Of a stretch of 64,000 nt of DNA, positions 26,624-34,834 are shown one piece after another. Position numbers and translations under genes: made by a program. Source of the DNA: Cedecea davisae DSM 4568. GTDB taxonomy: Bacteria; Pseudomonadota; Gammaproteobacteria; Enterobacterales; Enterobacteriaceae. Positions within the stretch are counted from its first letter, which is position 1, and each line of letters begins with the position of its first letter. A model generated the notes under the pieces. The model saw nothing but the letters and a program-made list of their open reading frames with translations, had not been told where the DNA came from and made no database searches. The stretch lies in NCBI RefSeq assembly GCF_000412335.2, contig NZ_KE161030.1, forward strand, positions 704,015 through 768,014, read 5' to 3'.

Positions 26624-27741
26624 AGAGGTGACATTCCGCTAAAGATGTAGAGGGAGGCCGCTGCGCTTGCCAGCGTCAGAATTCGTCCAAAAAACGCGAT
26701 AACCGGATGGCGTAATCCGTTGCTCAAAGCTGGGCTGCGTTTGGCTGACCACAGCAGCATGTTATGGGCAACGGAAATGGCGCCGAACAGCGCGCCGCTG
26801 ATAACATAGTGCCTTTCAAGCCCGTTCCATGCCCCCATGCAAAAGAGCGTGCAGAAAATGCCAACGTTCTGTGCCAGGGTTTTGTTTTGACGGAAGAAAT
26901 CGAGCTTCATCAGATTCATGTAAATCGGCATAAAGACCACGTCGCGCAGCCATTCAGACAGGCTGATGTGAAAGCGTCGCCAGAAGTCCTGCGGGTTTTT
27001 AGCCAGAATCGGCATATTAAAGTTGGCCGGAATGTTCAGACCAAACAGGCGGCCAGCGCCGATAGCCATGTTGCTGTAACCGGCAAAATCGAAGTAGAGA
27101 TAGGCGCTGTAGGCCAGCGACATCACAACGCCGACGCTGAGCGTAAACGGGCGGTGGCTCCAGGATTCAATCACCAGGTTATCTATCAGCATGGCAAACA
27201 AAAATTTTTGGATAATGCCGGTCACGATTTGCTCCAGCGCCAGTAAAAACTGTTCGCGGCTGAGGCGGAAAACCGGTTTGTTAATGTCGTTAACCCAGCT
27301 GCGCCAGCGGTACATTGGGCCAGCGAGGATAATAAACGGCATAAACAGATAGCAAAAATAATGCAGGAAATTTCGCCCGTCTTTTTTACTGCGGTAAAGC
27401 AGTACGTCAATCGCGCGGAAGGTCATAAAGGAGAGGCCAATCATGCCCAGGTGGTTATTAAGGTGTAGTTTCACCAAAAACAGCGGTAGCAGGGTCAGGC
27501 TCACCGCCTGCCATGTTTTTAACCAGCCTTTCTCTTTTAATGTGACAAGAATATAAAAAGCCAGGAACACCGCGATCGGAACAATATAATCGCCCTGGAA
27601 GATATAGCCCCAGCCTAATGCCGCCAGCACCGAAAAAGCGGATAAATAAGTCAGCCGGTGATTCAATACCCGGTTAACCAGCGCAAACAACAGCGCCGAT
27701 GAAAACAGAAAGAAAAAAAATGTTCCTGAGCTGTACATCAT
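26620..27741 (-). CDS. dltB: DltB-like MBOAT membrane acyltransferase
   Basis: The 373-residue polytopic protein belongs to the MBOAT family. The segment QDFWRRFHISLSEWLRD carries one conserved histidine (residue 258). About 48 residues later, where DltB and AlgI proteins have the invariant histidine in WHG, this protein reads GAWNGLERHYV, giving Asn306. Other histidines (311, 326) lie nearby. In known systems DltB moves the D-alanyl group from DltC across the membrane. Whether this one is catalytic with Asn is an open question. It overlaps dltA and follows the dltX-like gene by seven bases. Confidence 0.88.
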   Translation of the reverse strand: MMYSSGTFFFFLFSSALLFALVNRVLNHRLTYLSAFSVLAALGWGYIFQGDYIVPIAVFLAFYILVTLKEKGWLKTWQAVSLTLLPLFLVKLHLNNHLGMIGLSFMTFRAIDVLLYRSKKDGRNFLHYFCYLFMPFIILAGPMYRWRSWVNDINKPVFRLSREQFLLALEQIVTGIIQKFLFAMLIDNLVIESWSHRPFTLSVGVVMSLAYSAYLYFDFAGYSNMAIGAGRLFGLNIPANFNMPILAKNPQDFWRRFHISLSEWLRDVVFMPIYMNLMKLDFFRQNKTLAQNVGIFCTLFCMGAWNGLERHYVISGALFGAISVAHNMLLWSAKRSPALSNGLRHPVIAFFGRILTLASAAASLYIFSGMSPL

Positions 27742-27748
27742 TCATCCT

Positions 27749-27871
27749 TCAGAATTTTTGATATTCAAAATGCACTTTTAAATTCATGCTGTCGTCAACG
27801 GATGACCACGCAACAACGGTTATCGCTAAAAAGAGATAAAGGAAAAAAAGGCGGGCTGCTGTTTTCATCAT
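27749..27871 (-). CDS. dltX: DltX-like microprotein with C-terminal FxYxxF motif
   Basis: This 40-residue gene, too short for common gene-finding cut-offs, lies between dltD and dltB. It starts ATGATG overlapping the dltD TGA and ends seven bases before dltB. One hydrophobic helix (LFFLYLFLAITVVAW) is followed by a short extracytoplasmic tail ending HFEYQKF. The final FEYQKF fits the FxYxxF ending known for Gram-positive DltX, which carries the D-alanyl group in the membrane step through its tyrosine. Gene position, size, topology and motif all agree. Confidence 0.85.
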   Translation of the reverse strand: MMKTAARLFFLYLFLAITVVAWSSVDDSMNLKVHFEYQKF

Positions 27872-29010
27872 TTAAAACTCCCGGCAATAAATCGGTCCAT
27901 GGCGACCCACGCCAGTTCTGTGGGGTGAAGGCGATCCCAGTTCCAGCCGTTTTGGTAGGGCTGAGCGTACATGTCGAAGTAACGAACCTGGTTTTGCTCA
28001 AGCGTTGCCGTAACCTGGCGGTCAACGGGGCGGAATTTCTCCGTGTTCTTAAGCGCCCACGGATTGAGCGGGTCGATAATCACCACAAACTGCGCGTGGC
28101 GCTGTTTCAGGAGCGCAATTGTTGCCTGGAAAGCCTGCATCTGGCGGCTAACTGGCGGGGTTGGGTACCAGTCTTCCGGCGTTTTGTTATCTTCGAAAAC
28201 GGACTTATCCATCCACAATGTCGCCGCGCTTTCCTGGCGGGACTGGTTCAGAACGCGCGCCTGGGCCAGCTGTTGGTCCCAGTCAGGTTGCACAACGTTG
28301 GCGCTCATCTGCTGCGGCCAGGTACGGTGTTTTGGCTGCGGGGTAATATGCAGCATTGCCAGCCAGTCGTTTTTTACCATGGTGCAGAAGTTAGCAAACT
28401 GATAATTCACTTCCTGCCAGATAACCTGCGGGTGCCAGCCGTAAACTTTCATTTCGCCAAAGGTTAAATGGCTAATATCTTCTTTATCAATATGCTGCAA
28501 ATAATGAGTCAGGTAAGGGCGAGTTTGCTCATTTTTCATCAGCGGATTAAAAATTGCCGCCGGGAAATGGTCGGCAAAAATTGCCGGAGGAATGCTGTCA
28601 AAATAAAAACTATCCGGGGCATAGAGCAGAACAATTTTACTGTTAGCGTTGATGTCATTTTTGAAACGGGAGAGCAGTAAAAACTGAGTAATGTTATCAA
28701 CATAACTATCGCCATAGGCGACCACCGGGCGATGCAACTGGTTGTTAAAGTAATTATATACCGCGTAGTGCTCATCTTCGGAGGTAGAGACTTCCGAAGC
28801 ACCGAGGAAGAAAATCGCATTTCCCTGTAACGCATGGGATATTGTGGCTATTTTTTCGCGCTGTTCTTTTGGCGTGCCTTCCATTGTTTTGATCAGCGGC
28901 TGGAATGTCAAAGGCGGATCGAAGCTCGTCACCAGCGGGTGAACGCAAAGGAACAAGACAGCAAGCAGCGCCATCGAGATATGTAGGCAGAGAGTATTTT
29001 TAATTTTCAT
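27868..29010 (-). CDS. dltD: DltD-like SGNH/esterase-type D-alanyl transfer protein
   Basis: The 380-residue protein has one N-terminal membrane anchor (LHISMALLAVLFLCVH) and a periplasmic domain. FFLGASEVSTSED supplies the nucleophilic serine of the DltD GSSE-like motif, and WDRLHPTELAW supplies Asp-x-x-His near the C-terminus, giving the triad of the family. ATG 29010 is preferred over an upstream TTG. It would transfer the acyl group to the final acceptor. Enterobacteria lack teichoic acids, so the acceptor is probably another envelope glycan or LPS. It opens the operon. Confidence 0.88.
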   Translation of the reverse strand: MKIKNTLCLHISMALLAVLFLCVHPLVTSFDPPLTFQPLIKTMEGTPKEQREKIATISHALQGNAIFFLGASEVSTSEDEHYAVYNYFNNQLHRPVVAYGDSYVDNITQFLLLSRFKNDINANSKIVLLYAPDSFYFDSIPPAIFADHFPAAIFNPLMKNEQTRPYLTHYLQHIDKEDISHLTFGEMKVYGWHPQVIWQEVNYQFANFCTMVKNDWLAMLHITPQPKHRTWPQQMSANVVQPDWDQQLAQARVLNQSRQESAATLWMDKSVFEDNKTPEDWYPTPPVSRQMQAFQATIALLKQRHAQFVVIIDPLNPWALKNTEKFRPVDRQVTATLEQNQVRYFDMYAQPYQNGWNWDRLHPTELAWVAMDRFIAGSFK

Positions 29011-29659
29011 TATAAGAGTAACGCTATATGACAACCATTTGTTTAAAATTTGTTAGTTTTTAACCTCACGGTAAATCCAGCCCCGTGAATTTTGACACTA
29101 TATACCAGGAATCTGGCGATGATGAGCGTTGCTGTGTAACGGTATGTACAAGCTCCGACACTCCGGAATCCCGGCGGTTGTTTGTGCCTGGCCGCTATTT
29201 TTTACGGCGGTTAGCGGCCTAATTAATTGCTCGCCAGGTAATTTGTACCGGGCCTATTGTCGGCTTCTCCGGAGAAGGGAATAAGTTGTTTAACCACTCG
29301 CTGTCCTATCGTTTACATAAATGTTTTAGCTGTTTTATATTTCCGTGGTGATTGTTTTTAAACGCGCCCACCCTTGTTGTTAACATAACTCATTCTAATC
29401 AAATGGTTTTTTGTGTTGTGATTTGGCGGTGTGGCGTTTTTTAATCTTATTTTATAAGGATGATTTTGTGTTTGTTTGATGTTTTGTATATTGAGTGAGT
29501 TATGAATTGATATTTATCATTTAACAATAGCGATGATGCTCACGAGAATAAAAAATAGGAAGATATTGTGGAACTTTTATTTGTAACGTTCATTTCGCCA
29601 TTGAATAATGTCCTGGCTTCACAGGGGTGAAGCATTTTTCAACTATTAGGGACGAAAAG
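29011..29659. promoter_or_regulatory. Divergent regulatory region between the dlt operon and the porin gene
   Basis: About 650 bp without a gene. TGTTTA-AAATT-TGTTAG at 29040-29056 matches a PhoP box at 10 of 12 defined positions and lies just upstream of the dltD start. The right half (29260-29600) is AT-rich, as expected for a long porin promoter under OmpR-type control, but I could not assign OmpR sites. A good ribosome binding site (AGGGACG) precedes the porin ATG at 29660. Confidence 0.45.
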
Positions 29660-30754
29660 ATGAAATTAAAATTAATCGTGGTGGCCGTCTCAACGTTATT
29701 AGCGGCAGGGGCGGTTAACGCCGCCGGCGTTTATAATAAAGAGGGTAACAAGCTGGATCTCTATGGAAAGGTTACCGCCCTCCATTATTTCAGTGACTCA
29801 AACGGTGCTAATGGGGATAAAACCTATGCGCGCTTAGGGTTTAAAGGCGAAACCCGCATCACCCATCAGCTCACCGGGTACGGCCAGTGGGAATATAACT
29901 TCAGCGGTAATAATGCCGAATCCGACGGTGCGAAGGGCAATGCAACGCGCCTGGCTTTTGCCGGGCTAAAATTTGCCAACTTTGGCAGCTTTGATTACGG
30001 GCGTAACTTTGGCGTGGCTTACGACATTGGCTCATGGACGGATATGCTGCCGGAATTTGGCGGCGACACATGGACCCAAACGGATGTCTTCCTCACCGGG
30101 CGTACCAACGGCGTTGCCACCTGGCGTAATAGCGACTTCTTCGGCCTGGTTGAGGGACTGAATGTCGCCCTTCAGTACCAGGGCAAAGAAGATGACGCCA
30201 CGCGCGGGCTGGGCAAACAGCACGGCGACGGCTGGGGCATGTCTACTAGCTATGAGTCCCAGGGCTTTGGCATAGGCGTGACTTATGCCGCATCGGACAG
30301 GACTGACGCTCAGGTTGCACAGGGGCGGCTTGTATCGGGTGACAATGCCGCAGGTAATAAGGCAGAAGTCTGGGCGGCGGGCCTGAAGTATGACGTCAAC
30401 TCGCTCTATCTTGCGGCGACGTTTTCAGAAACCCATAACATGACCACCTACGGCGGCAACAGCAACATCGCCAATAAAACGCAAAACTTCGAAGTCGTTG
30501 CGCAATATCAGTTTGAGTCGGGCCTGCGTCCGTCCCTGGCTTATCTGAAATCAAAAGGCAAAGATCTGAATACCGTCGGAGGCAATCAGGATCTTGTTGA
30601 GTATATTTCTATTGGCGCTAACTACTACTTCAACAAAAATATGTCGACCTACACGGATTATAAAATCAATCTGCTGGACGACAGCGAATTTACCCGCGCT
30701 GCACAAATCAACACCGACAATGTTTTTGCCGTCGGCATGGTCTATCAGTTCTGA
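29660..30754 (+). CDS. General trimeric porin, OmpC/OmpF family
   Basis: The 364-residue protein has a signal peptide ([21 protein letters not shown]) and the mature start [17 protein letters not shown]. It carries the loop-3 eyelet segment PEFGGDTW and ends in YQF, with the terminal Phe needed for barrel insertion. It would form a 16-strand trimeric pore for small hydrophilic solutes. The N-terminus and eyelet place it with OmpC/OmpF/PhoE/OmpN-type porins, but the paralogue cannot be named from sequence alone. It is monocistronic and divergent from the dlt operon. Confidence 0.92.
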   Translation: MKLKLIVVAVSTLLAAGAVNAAGVYNKEGNKLDLYGKVTALHYFSDSNGANGDKTYARLGFKGETRITHQLTGYGQWEYNFSGNNAESDGAKGNATRLAFAGLKFANFGSFDYGRNFGVAYDIGSWTDMLPEFGGDTWTQTDVFLTGRTNGVATWRNSDFFGLVEGLNVALQYQGKEDDATRGLGKQHGDGWGMSTSYESQGFGIGVTYAASDRTDAQVAQGRLVSGDNAAGNKAEVWAAGLKYDVNSLYLAATFSETHNMTTYGGNSNIANKTQNFEVVAQYQFESGLRPSLAYLKSKGKDLNTVGGNQDLVEYISIGANYYFNKNMSTYTDYKINLLDDSEFTRAAQINTDNVFAVGMVYQF

Positions 30755-30888
30755 TTTTGTGATAAATACGGCCCGGTTTGTTTTACGGGTCGTAATAAGC
30801 CGTGCTCCTGACAAGATGTTTCCGCGACGGACAAGTTGAATACTTTTTCTGCTGGCTTTATGGTGAATCCTAAAAGCGAGGAAGAAAA

Positions 30889-31401
30889 ATGCCCCTGATA
30901 ATCCGCAAAGCCGTCCCCGAAGATGCCCCTCTTATCTCTACCCTTGGTGCGACGAGTTACCGCTATCATTTCCAAAAATTCTGGCAATCTGAAGATGAGC
31001 TTCAGGCCTTTATTGACGGTGAATATTCGCTGCCTACGCTGGCGAAAAGCCTGTCCGACCCTGACGTTGGCTGGTTTATTGCTGAAAACAAAGGTGCAAT
31101 TGGTTTTGCCAAAATAAGCTGGGATCGCTCGGTTCCGGGGCGGCCGTTTTCTGGCGCCTTGCTTAACAAGCTCTACTTTGCTCCCGGTGAGACCGGTAAG
31201 GGCTATGGGAAAGCGCTTTTTGACAGAGCGATTGAGCTGGCGAAAGAAAGGAATCAGAACTACTTCTGGCTGGAAGTGCTTGAGGGCAATGAGGGCGCAC
31301 GGCATTTTTACCTGTCCCAGGGCATGAGCCACTTAACAAGTGAGACCTTTACCAGCGCGACGCAAACCAGCACGCTATATATTCTTGGTAAACCGCTATA
31401 A
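30889..31401 (+). CDS. GNAT-family N-acetyltransferase
   Basis: The 170-residue protein has the GNAT fold: an N-terminal strand and helix (IRKAVPEDAPLISTLG), a central strand pair (GWFIAENKGAIGFAKI) and the acetyl-CoA pyrophosphate loop near GETGKGYGKALFDRAIE. It ends with NQNYFWLEVLEGNEGARHFY, typical of motif B. It would transfer an acetyl group to a small amine or protein. The substrate is unknown. The start is preceded by GAGGAAG. It lies alone between the porin and the Nuc-like gene. Confidence 0.88.
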   Translation: MPLIIRKAVPEDAPLISTLGATSYRYHFQKFWQSEDELQAFIDGEYSLPTLAKSLSDPDVGWFIAENKGAIGFAKISWDRSVPGRPFSGALLNKLYFAPGETGKGYGKALFDRAIELAKERNQNYFWLEVLEGNEGARHFYLSQGMSHLTSETFTSATQTSTLYILGKPL

Positions 31402-31624
31402 ACCCGGCAAGAGATTTCGGTATAGCCCGCTGGGCTGATAGCATTTTCAGGCTCCCTCCGTTTTTTTAAGCGGCGGGATTGCCGCCGGAGTTACGCCCGG
31501 CGGACGGCAATATCGACATATCTTGTTATTTCTTAACTCCCCTCTGATACAAAGGTCTTCTTTCCGGCCTCTATTTCTGCGGCGTAAACTAGCCGCTGAT
31601 AAAGACAAGTGGCCTAACCTCAAA

Positions 31625-32164
31625 GTGATAAATTCCTGGTTGAAAAATATTACCCTGGCAGCCGCGCTTAGCCTGCCCGCAGCGGCTTTTGCCGCGCCAC
31701 ATGTTCAGGTCGGTTTTTCGCCGGAAGGGTCGGCGCGGGCGCTGGTATTGCAGGTTATCGCCCAGGCGCATAAGTCTGTCCGCATGATTGGCTACTCCTT
31801 CCAGGCTCCCGACATCGCTCAGGCGCTGGTGGAGGCTCGTAAGCGGGGCGTAGAGGTGAGGGTAGTGGTGGATAAAAAACGTAACCAGAACAAGGCCAGC
31901 CTGAAGGCGATGAGCTTTGTCGCTGCCAATGGCGTTCAGCTGCGTATTGACGGGCACTATCATATCCAGCATGACAAAACGATCATCGTCGATGAGCAAA
32001 CCGTTGAAACCGGCTCGTTTAACTATGCGCCTTCTGCTGAAACGGAAAACAGCGAAAACGTGGTGGTGCTGCGAGACATGCCGGATGTTGCCAGCCAGTA
32101 CGTTGCGCACTGGCAAAGCCGCTGGGAGCTGGGCGTGCCGTTTACCGGAGAAACTTCGGTATAG
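31625..32164 (+). CDS. Exported Nuc-like phospholipase D-family nuclease
   Basis: From the GTG at 31625 the product is about 179 residues with a signal peptide ([18 protein letters not shown]). The mature protein carries one HKD motif ([10 protein letters not shown], then ETGSFNY) and aligns well with the plasmid-borne endonuclease Nuc ([31 protein letters not shown]). Such proteins dimerise to form one active site and cleave phosphodiester bonds, here in the periplasm. A longer frame reaches 31523 but would bury the signal peptide. No strong ribosome binding site marks either start. Confidence 0.85.
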   Translation: MINSWLKNITLAAALSLPAAAFAAPHVQVGFSPEGSARALVLQVIAQAHKSVRMIGYSFQAPDIAQALVEARKRGVEVRVVVDKKRNQNKASLKAMSFVAANGVQLRIDGHYHIQHDKTIIVDEQTVETGSFNYAPSAETENSENVVVLRDMPDVASQYVAHWQSRWELGVPFTGETSV

Positions 32165-32190
32165 CCTGGCGCGGGTTGATCTCCTTGGTT

Positions 32191-32208
32191 GTTATGTTAT
32201 AACGTTTC
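32191..32208. promoter_or_regulatory. Zur operator upstream of zinT
   Basis: The reverse complement of this site reads GAAACGTTATAACATAAC, differing at two positions from the enterobacterial Zur consensus GAAATGTTATAATATAAC. It ends 32 bp before the zinT start codon, where a zinc-loaded Zur dimer would block transcription. ZinT genes are known members of the Zur regulon. Confidence 0.75.
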
Positions 32209-32240
32209 TCTTTCGCGATTGGATCGCAAAGGAGAGCGTT

Positions 32241-32885
32241 ATGATAATGAAGAAATCTGCTTTTATTCTGGGAATGGGCGTTCTGCTGTCGGGAACGCAG
32301 GCGCTGGCTCACGGCCATCATCACGGCAAACCGTTAACCGAGGTCGAACAGAAAGCCAGCGAAGGTATTTTTGACGATACCCATGTGAAAGACCGCTCCC
32401 TGGCCGACTGGGAAGGTATCTGGCAGTCGGTAAATCCCTATTTGTTGAGCGGTGATTTAGACCCGGTACTGGAGAAAAAAGCCAAAAAGAGCGGCAAGAG
32501 CCTGGAAGAATATCGGGCGTATTATAAAAAGGGTTATGCGACAGATGTCGAAACGATTGGCATCGAGAATAACGTCATCGAATTCCACGTAGGAAAAGAA
32601 ACCGCCAGCTGCCATTACGATTACGCGGGCTACAAAATTCTGACTTATAGCTCAGGAAAGAAGGGCGTGCGCTACCTGTTTGAGTGCAAAGACGGCCAGT
32701 CAAAAGCGCCAAAGTTTGTGCAATTTAGCGACCATATTATTGCCCCGCGTCAGTCTCAGCATTTCCACATCTTCACCGGGAGTGAATCCCAGGACGCATT
32801 GCTCAAAGAGATGGATAACTGGCCAACATATTACCCGTACAATATGACCAAAGCGCAGGTAGTTGACGAGATGCTGCACCACTAG
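32241..32885 (+). CDS. zinT: Periplasmic zinc/cadmium-binding protein ZinT
   Basis: The 214-residue protein starts at an ATG preceded by AAAGGAGAG. It has a signal peptide followed by the His-rich N-terminus ([12 protein letters not shown]) and the lipocalin-like domain of Zin[36 protein letters not shown] and [15 protein letters not shown] with the metal-ligand histidines. It ends near DEMLHH. ZinT binds Zn(II) in the periplasm under zinc starvation and passes it to the ZnuABC importer. A Zur operator lies just upstream. Confidence 0.95.
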   Translation: MIMKKSAFILGMGVLLSGTQALAHGHHHGKPLTEVEQKASEGIFDDTHVKDRSLADWEGIWQSVNPYLLSGDLDPVLEKKAKKSGKSLEEYRAYYKKGYATDVETIGIENNVIEFHVGKETASCHYDYAGYKILTYSSGKKGVRYLFECKDGQSKAPKFVQFSDHIIAPRQSQHFHIFTGSESQDALLKEMDNWPTYYPYNMTKAQVVDEMLHH

Positions 32886-32892
32886 AGAAGGA

Positions 32893-32920
32893 AAACGGGC
32901 GGCACATTCGCCGCCCGCTG
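32893..32920. terminator. Shared terminator between zinT and the converging outer-membrane gene
   Basis: A perfect 8-bp GC stem (32896-32903 with 32910-32917) lies between converging genes. On the minus strand it is followed by a TTTT run, so it mainly serves the minus-strand outer-membrane protein gene. The T-run on the plus side is weak. Confidence 0.7.
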
Positions 32921-32928
32921 TTTAACCA

Positions 32929-33612
32929 TCAGAACAGGTAGCGAGTGCCCAGGGTAAATTCGCTGGTGGCAAGGCGAGCCTTCATTTGCTCGTCCTTCAG
33001 GCCGCGTACGTTGCCGAAGGTATTGTAGCCGCTCTCGATTTTGCCCATATCCACGTAGCGATAGCCAATGTCAAAGCTCAGGCGCTCCAGCGGCGAATAG
33101 CTGACGCCTGCGCCAAGCGACCAGGCCAGGTTGTTTTGCGTGCTGGAGGCGTATTCCCGGGAAGTATTACCCTGCCAGCCGCCCGCTTTTACCTTCGCAA
33201 CCCCGAGACCCGCGGTGCCGAACAGTGAAACACCGTAGCCCAGTTCATAGTCGCGATAGACGTTCAGCATCAGCCGTTCTGTTTTCAGCTTCAGGTGGTT
33301 GTAGCTGGTCGGGAAGGCGGTGGAGCCGCTGCTAAATTCGGTTTTCTGGCGGAAGGTATATTCCCCCTCGGTACGCCAGCCGTTGCCGTACTGGTAACCG
33401 GCAGCCAGCGACGCGCCGCCGAGTCTGTCTTTTTCTTTACCGTCAACAAACTGCCCAACGCCGGGACGGCTGCTGGTGTCCTGGTCGCTGGCACGCTGCT
33501 CGCTTTGCAGGTATTTAGCCGAACCGTAATAGCCTTCATCCCCGTTTGCGGCCAGAGCCTGCCCGGCACACAGCATTAACGGAAGCGCCCATAAGCCTGT
33601 TTTAATTTTCAT
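32929..33612 (-). CDS. Small outer-membrane beta-barrel protein
   Basis: The 227-residue protein has a signal peptide (ending GQALAA) and alternating amphipathic strands, and ends TLGTRYLF with a C-terminal Phe. LERLSFDIGYRYVDMGKIES resembles opacity-type OMP_b-brl proteins with eight strands. The long charged loop SEQRASDQDTSSRPGVG may be surface exposed. It starts 20 bp after the HbpS-like gene and is therefore probably cotranscribed with it. The role is unknown. Adhesion, barrier or heme-related functions are all possible. Confidence 0.75.
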   Translation of the reverse strand: MKIKTGLWALPLMLCAGQALAANGDEGYYGSAKYLQSEQRASDQDTSSRPGVGQFVDGKEKDRLGGASLAAGYQYGNGWRTEGEYTFRQKTEFSSGSTAFPTSYNHLKLKTERLMLNVYRDYELGYGVSLFGTAGLGVAKVKAGGWQGNTSREYASSTQNNLAWSLGAGVSYSPLERLSFDIGYRYVDMGKIESGYNTFGNVRGLKDEQMKARLATSEFTLGTRYLF

Positions 33613-33632
33613 ATTTTCCGCCCGATATCGTG

Positions 33633-34124
33633 TTATTTCAGCTCGTTCTCAATCGTTTTCAGCGCCTCAATAGCGCAGGCCTGGTCGAGATGCCCGCCCG
33701 GTGCGCCGCCGATGCCGATTGCGCCAATCACCTGCTCACCGGCTTTTACCGGCACGCCGCCCGCCAGCAGCAGGAAGCCAGGGATATCGCGCATATTGGC
33801 CGCGCCCGCGTTGGACTGAGAGCCTTTCATCACGTTGTCGGTTGGGTTTTTGGTGGTCAATGAGGTCCAGGCTTTCATGCGGCTGGCTTCGACGGTATGC
33901 GGCCCGGCATTATCCATGCGCTTCATCACCAGCGGCGTGCCGGAACGGTCAACCACGGTCACCGCCACGTTATAGTTATCTTTGGCGCAAACCTGGAGTG
34001 CGCTTTGCGCCAGCTTGTCGGCAAGCTCAAGGGAGAGGTTTTTCTGGCTCAGTACGCCGGTTGCCGCGCTGGCGCTAGAGATTACGCTGCCCATCAGCAG
34101 GGCGCTTAACAGAAGACGTTTCAT
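33633..34124 (-). CDS. Periplasmic HbpS/GlcG-family protein
   Basis: The 163-residue protein starts at an ATG preceded by TTGGAGC. It has a signal peptide (MKRLLLSALLMGSVISSASA) and a GlcG/HbpS domain: NVAVTVVDRSGTPLVMKRMD, TVEASRMKAWTS and the glycine-rich end VIGAIGIGGAPGGHLDQACA. HbpS of Streptomyces is an exported heme-binding octamer that controls the SenS/SenR two-component pair. Here the gene lies 92 bp downstream of a two-component pair on the same strand. That supports an accessory sensing role, though heme binding itself is not shown. Confidence 0.85.
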   Translation of the reverse strand: MKRLLLSALLMGSVISSASAATGVLSQKNLSLELADKLAQSALQVCAKDNYNVAVTVVDRSGTPLVMKRMDNAGPHTVEASRMKAWTSLTTKNPTDNVMKGSQSNAGAANMRDIPGFLLLAGGVPVKAGEQVIGAIGIGGAPGGHLDQACAIEALKTIENELK

Positions 34125-34216
34125 GATGTTGCTCCATATTGGTTTGCTATGGGTCAATACTATGAAACGCGGCGCTGGCGGGAAATTGGCGCGAACACCT
34201 AACTTTCCTGGTAGTT

Positions 34217-34834
34217 TTACTTAGTCTCTTTGACGACTTCACCGTAGATTTTGAGCAGTTTCGGCAGGGAGTTAACTTCAAGCTTGGTGAAAATATTGGC
34301 GCGGTGCGCCTCCACCGTGCGCGGAGAAAGCGAGCACTGTTGGGCAATTTCCTTGCTGGAATAACCCAGGATCAACAGCTCCAGCATCTCCTTTTCGCGC
34401 GCGGTCAGAGTCGCGAGCTTTTCCTGGAGAGGTTGCCATTTCTGCTTTTCCTCAAGCCGCGTTTTTTGCTGCTCCATGGCGGCTCCGACCACTTCAAACA
34501 GCAGGTCGGCATCAATCGGCTTGGTCAGAAACTCAAAGGCACCATTTTTAAAGGCGCGGCGGCACAGATCGATGTTGCCGTGCCCGGTCATGATAATCAC
34601 CGGCAGCGCCAGCCCTTCCTGCGTCCATTCGTCCAGCAGAGTCAGCCCTGTTTTGCCCGGCATACGGATGTCGAGCAGCATACAGCCGTCGAGCAGGGCG
34701 AGGTCGCCCGCCTGCTGCTGAAAAGCCTGGGCGCTGTCGAAGGCGTGAGTCTCCCAGCCCACCGTTGAAAGCAGCAGCTTCAGCGAGTCGCGGATCGCCG
34801 CATCGTCATCAATAAGCCAGATGCACTGTTCCAT
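34217..34834 (-). CDS. FixJ-family response regulator
   Basis: The 205-residue regulator has a receiver domain with acidic pocket (IDDDAAIRDS), phospho-acceptor Asp55 (CMLLDIRMPG), the switch Thr (IIMTGHG) and Lys (EFLTKPID). A C-terminal LuxR-type helix-turn-helix follows (LTAREKEMLELLILGYSSKE, then SLSPRTVEAHRANI). Its ATG overlaps the stop of the kinase gene (TAATG), so the two are coupled. Its targets may include the HbpS-like and outer-membrane genes downstream or the fumarase and transporter genes upstream. This is inferred from position only. Confidence 0.9.
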   Translation of the reverse strand: MEQCIWLIDDDAAIRDSLKLLLSTVGWETHAFDSAQAFQQQAGDLALLDGCMLLDIRMPGKTGLTLLDEWTQEGLALPVIIMTGHGNIDLCRRAFKNGAFEFLTKPIDADLLFEVVGAAMEQQKTRLEEKQKWQPLQEKLATLTAREKEMLELLILGYSSKEIAQQCSLSPRTVEAHRANIFTKLEVNSLPKLLKIYGEVVKETK

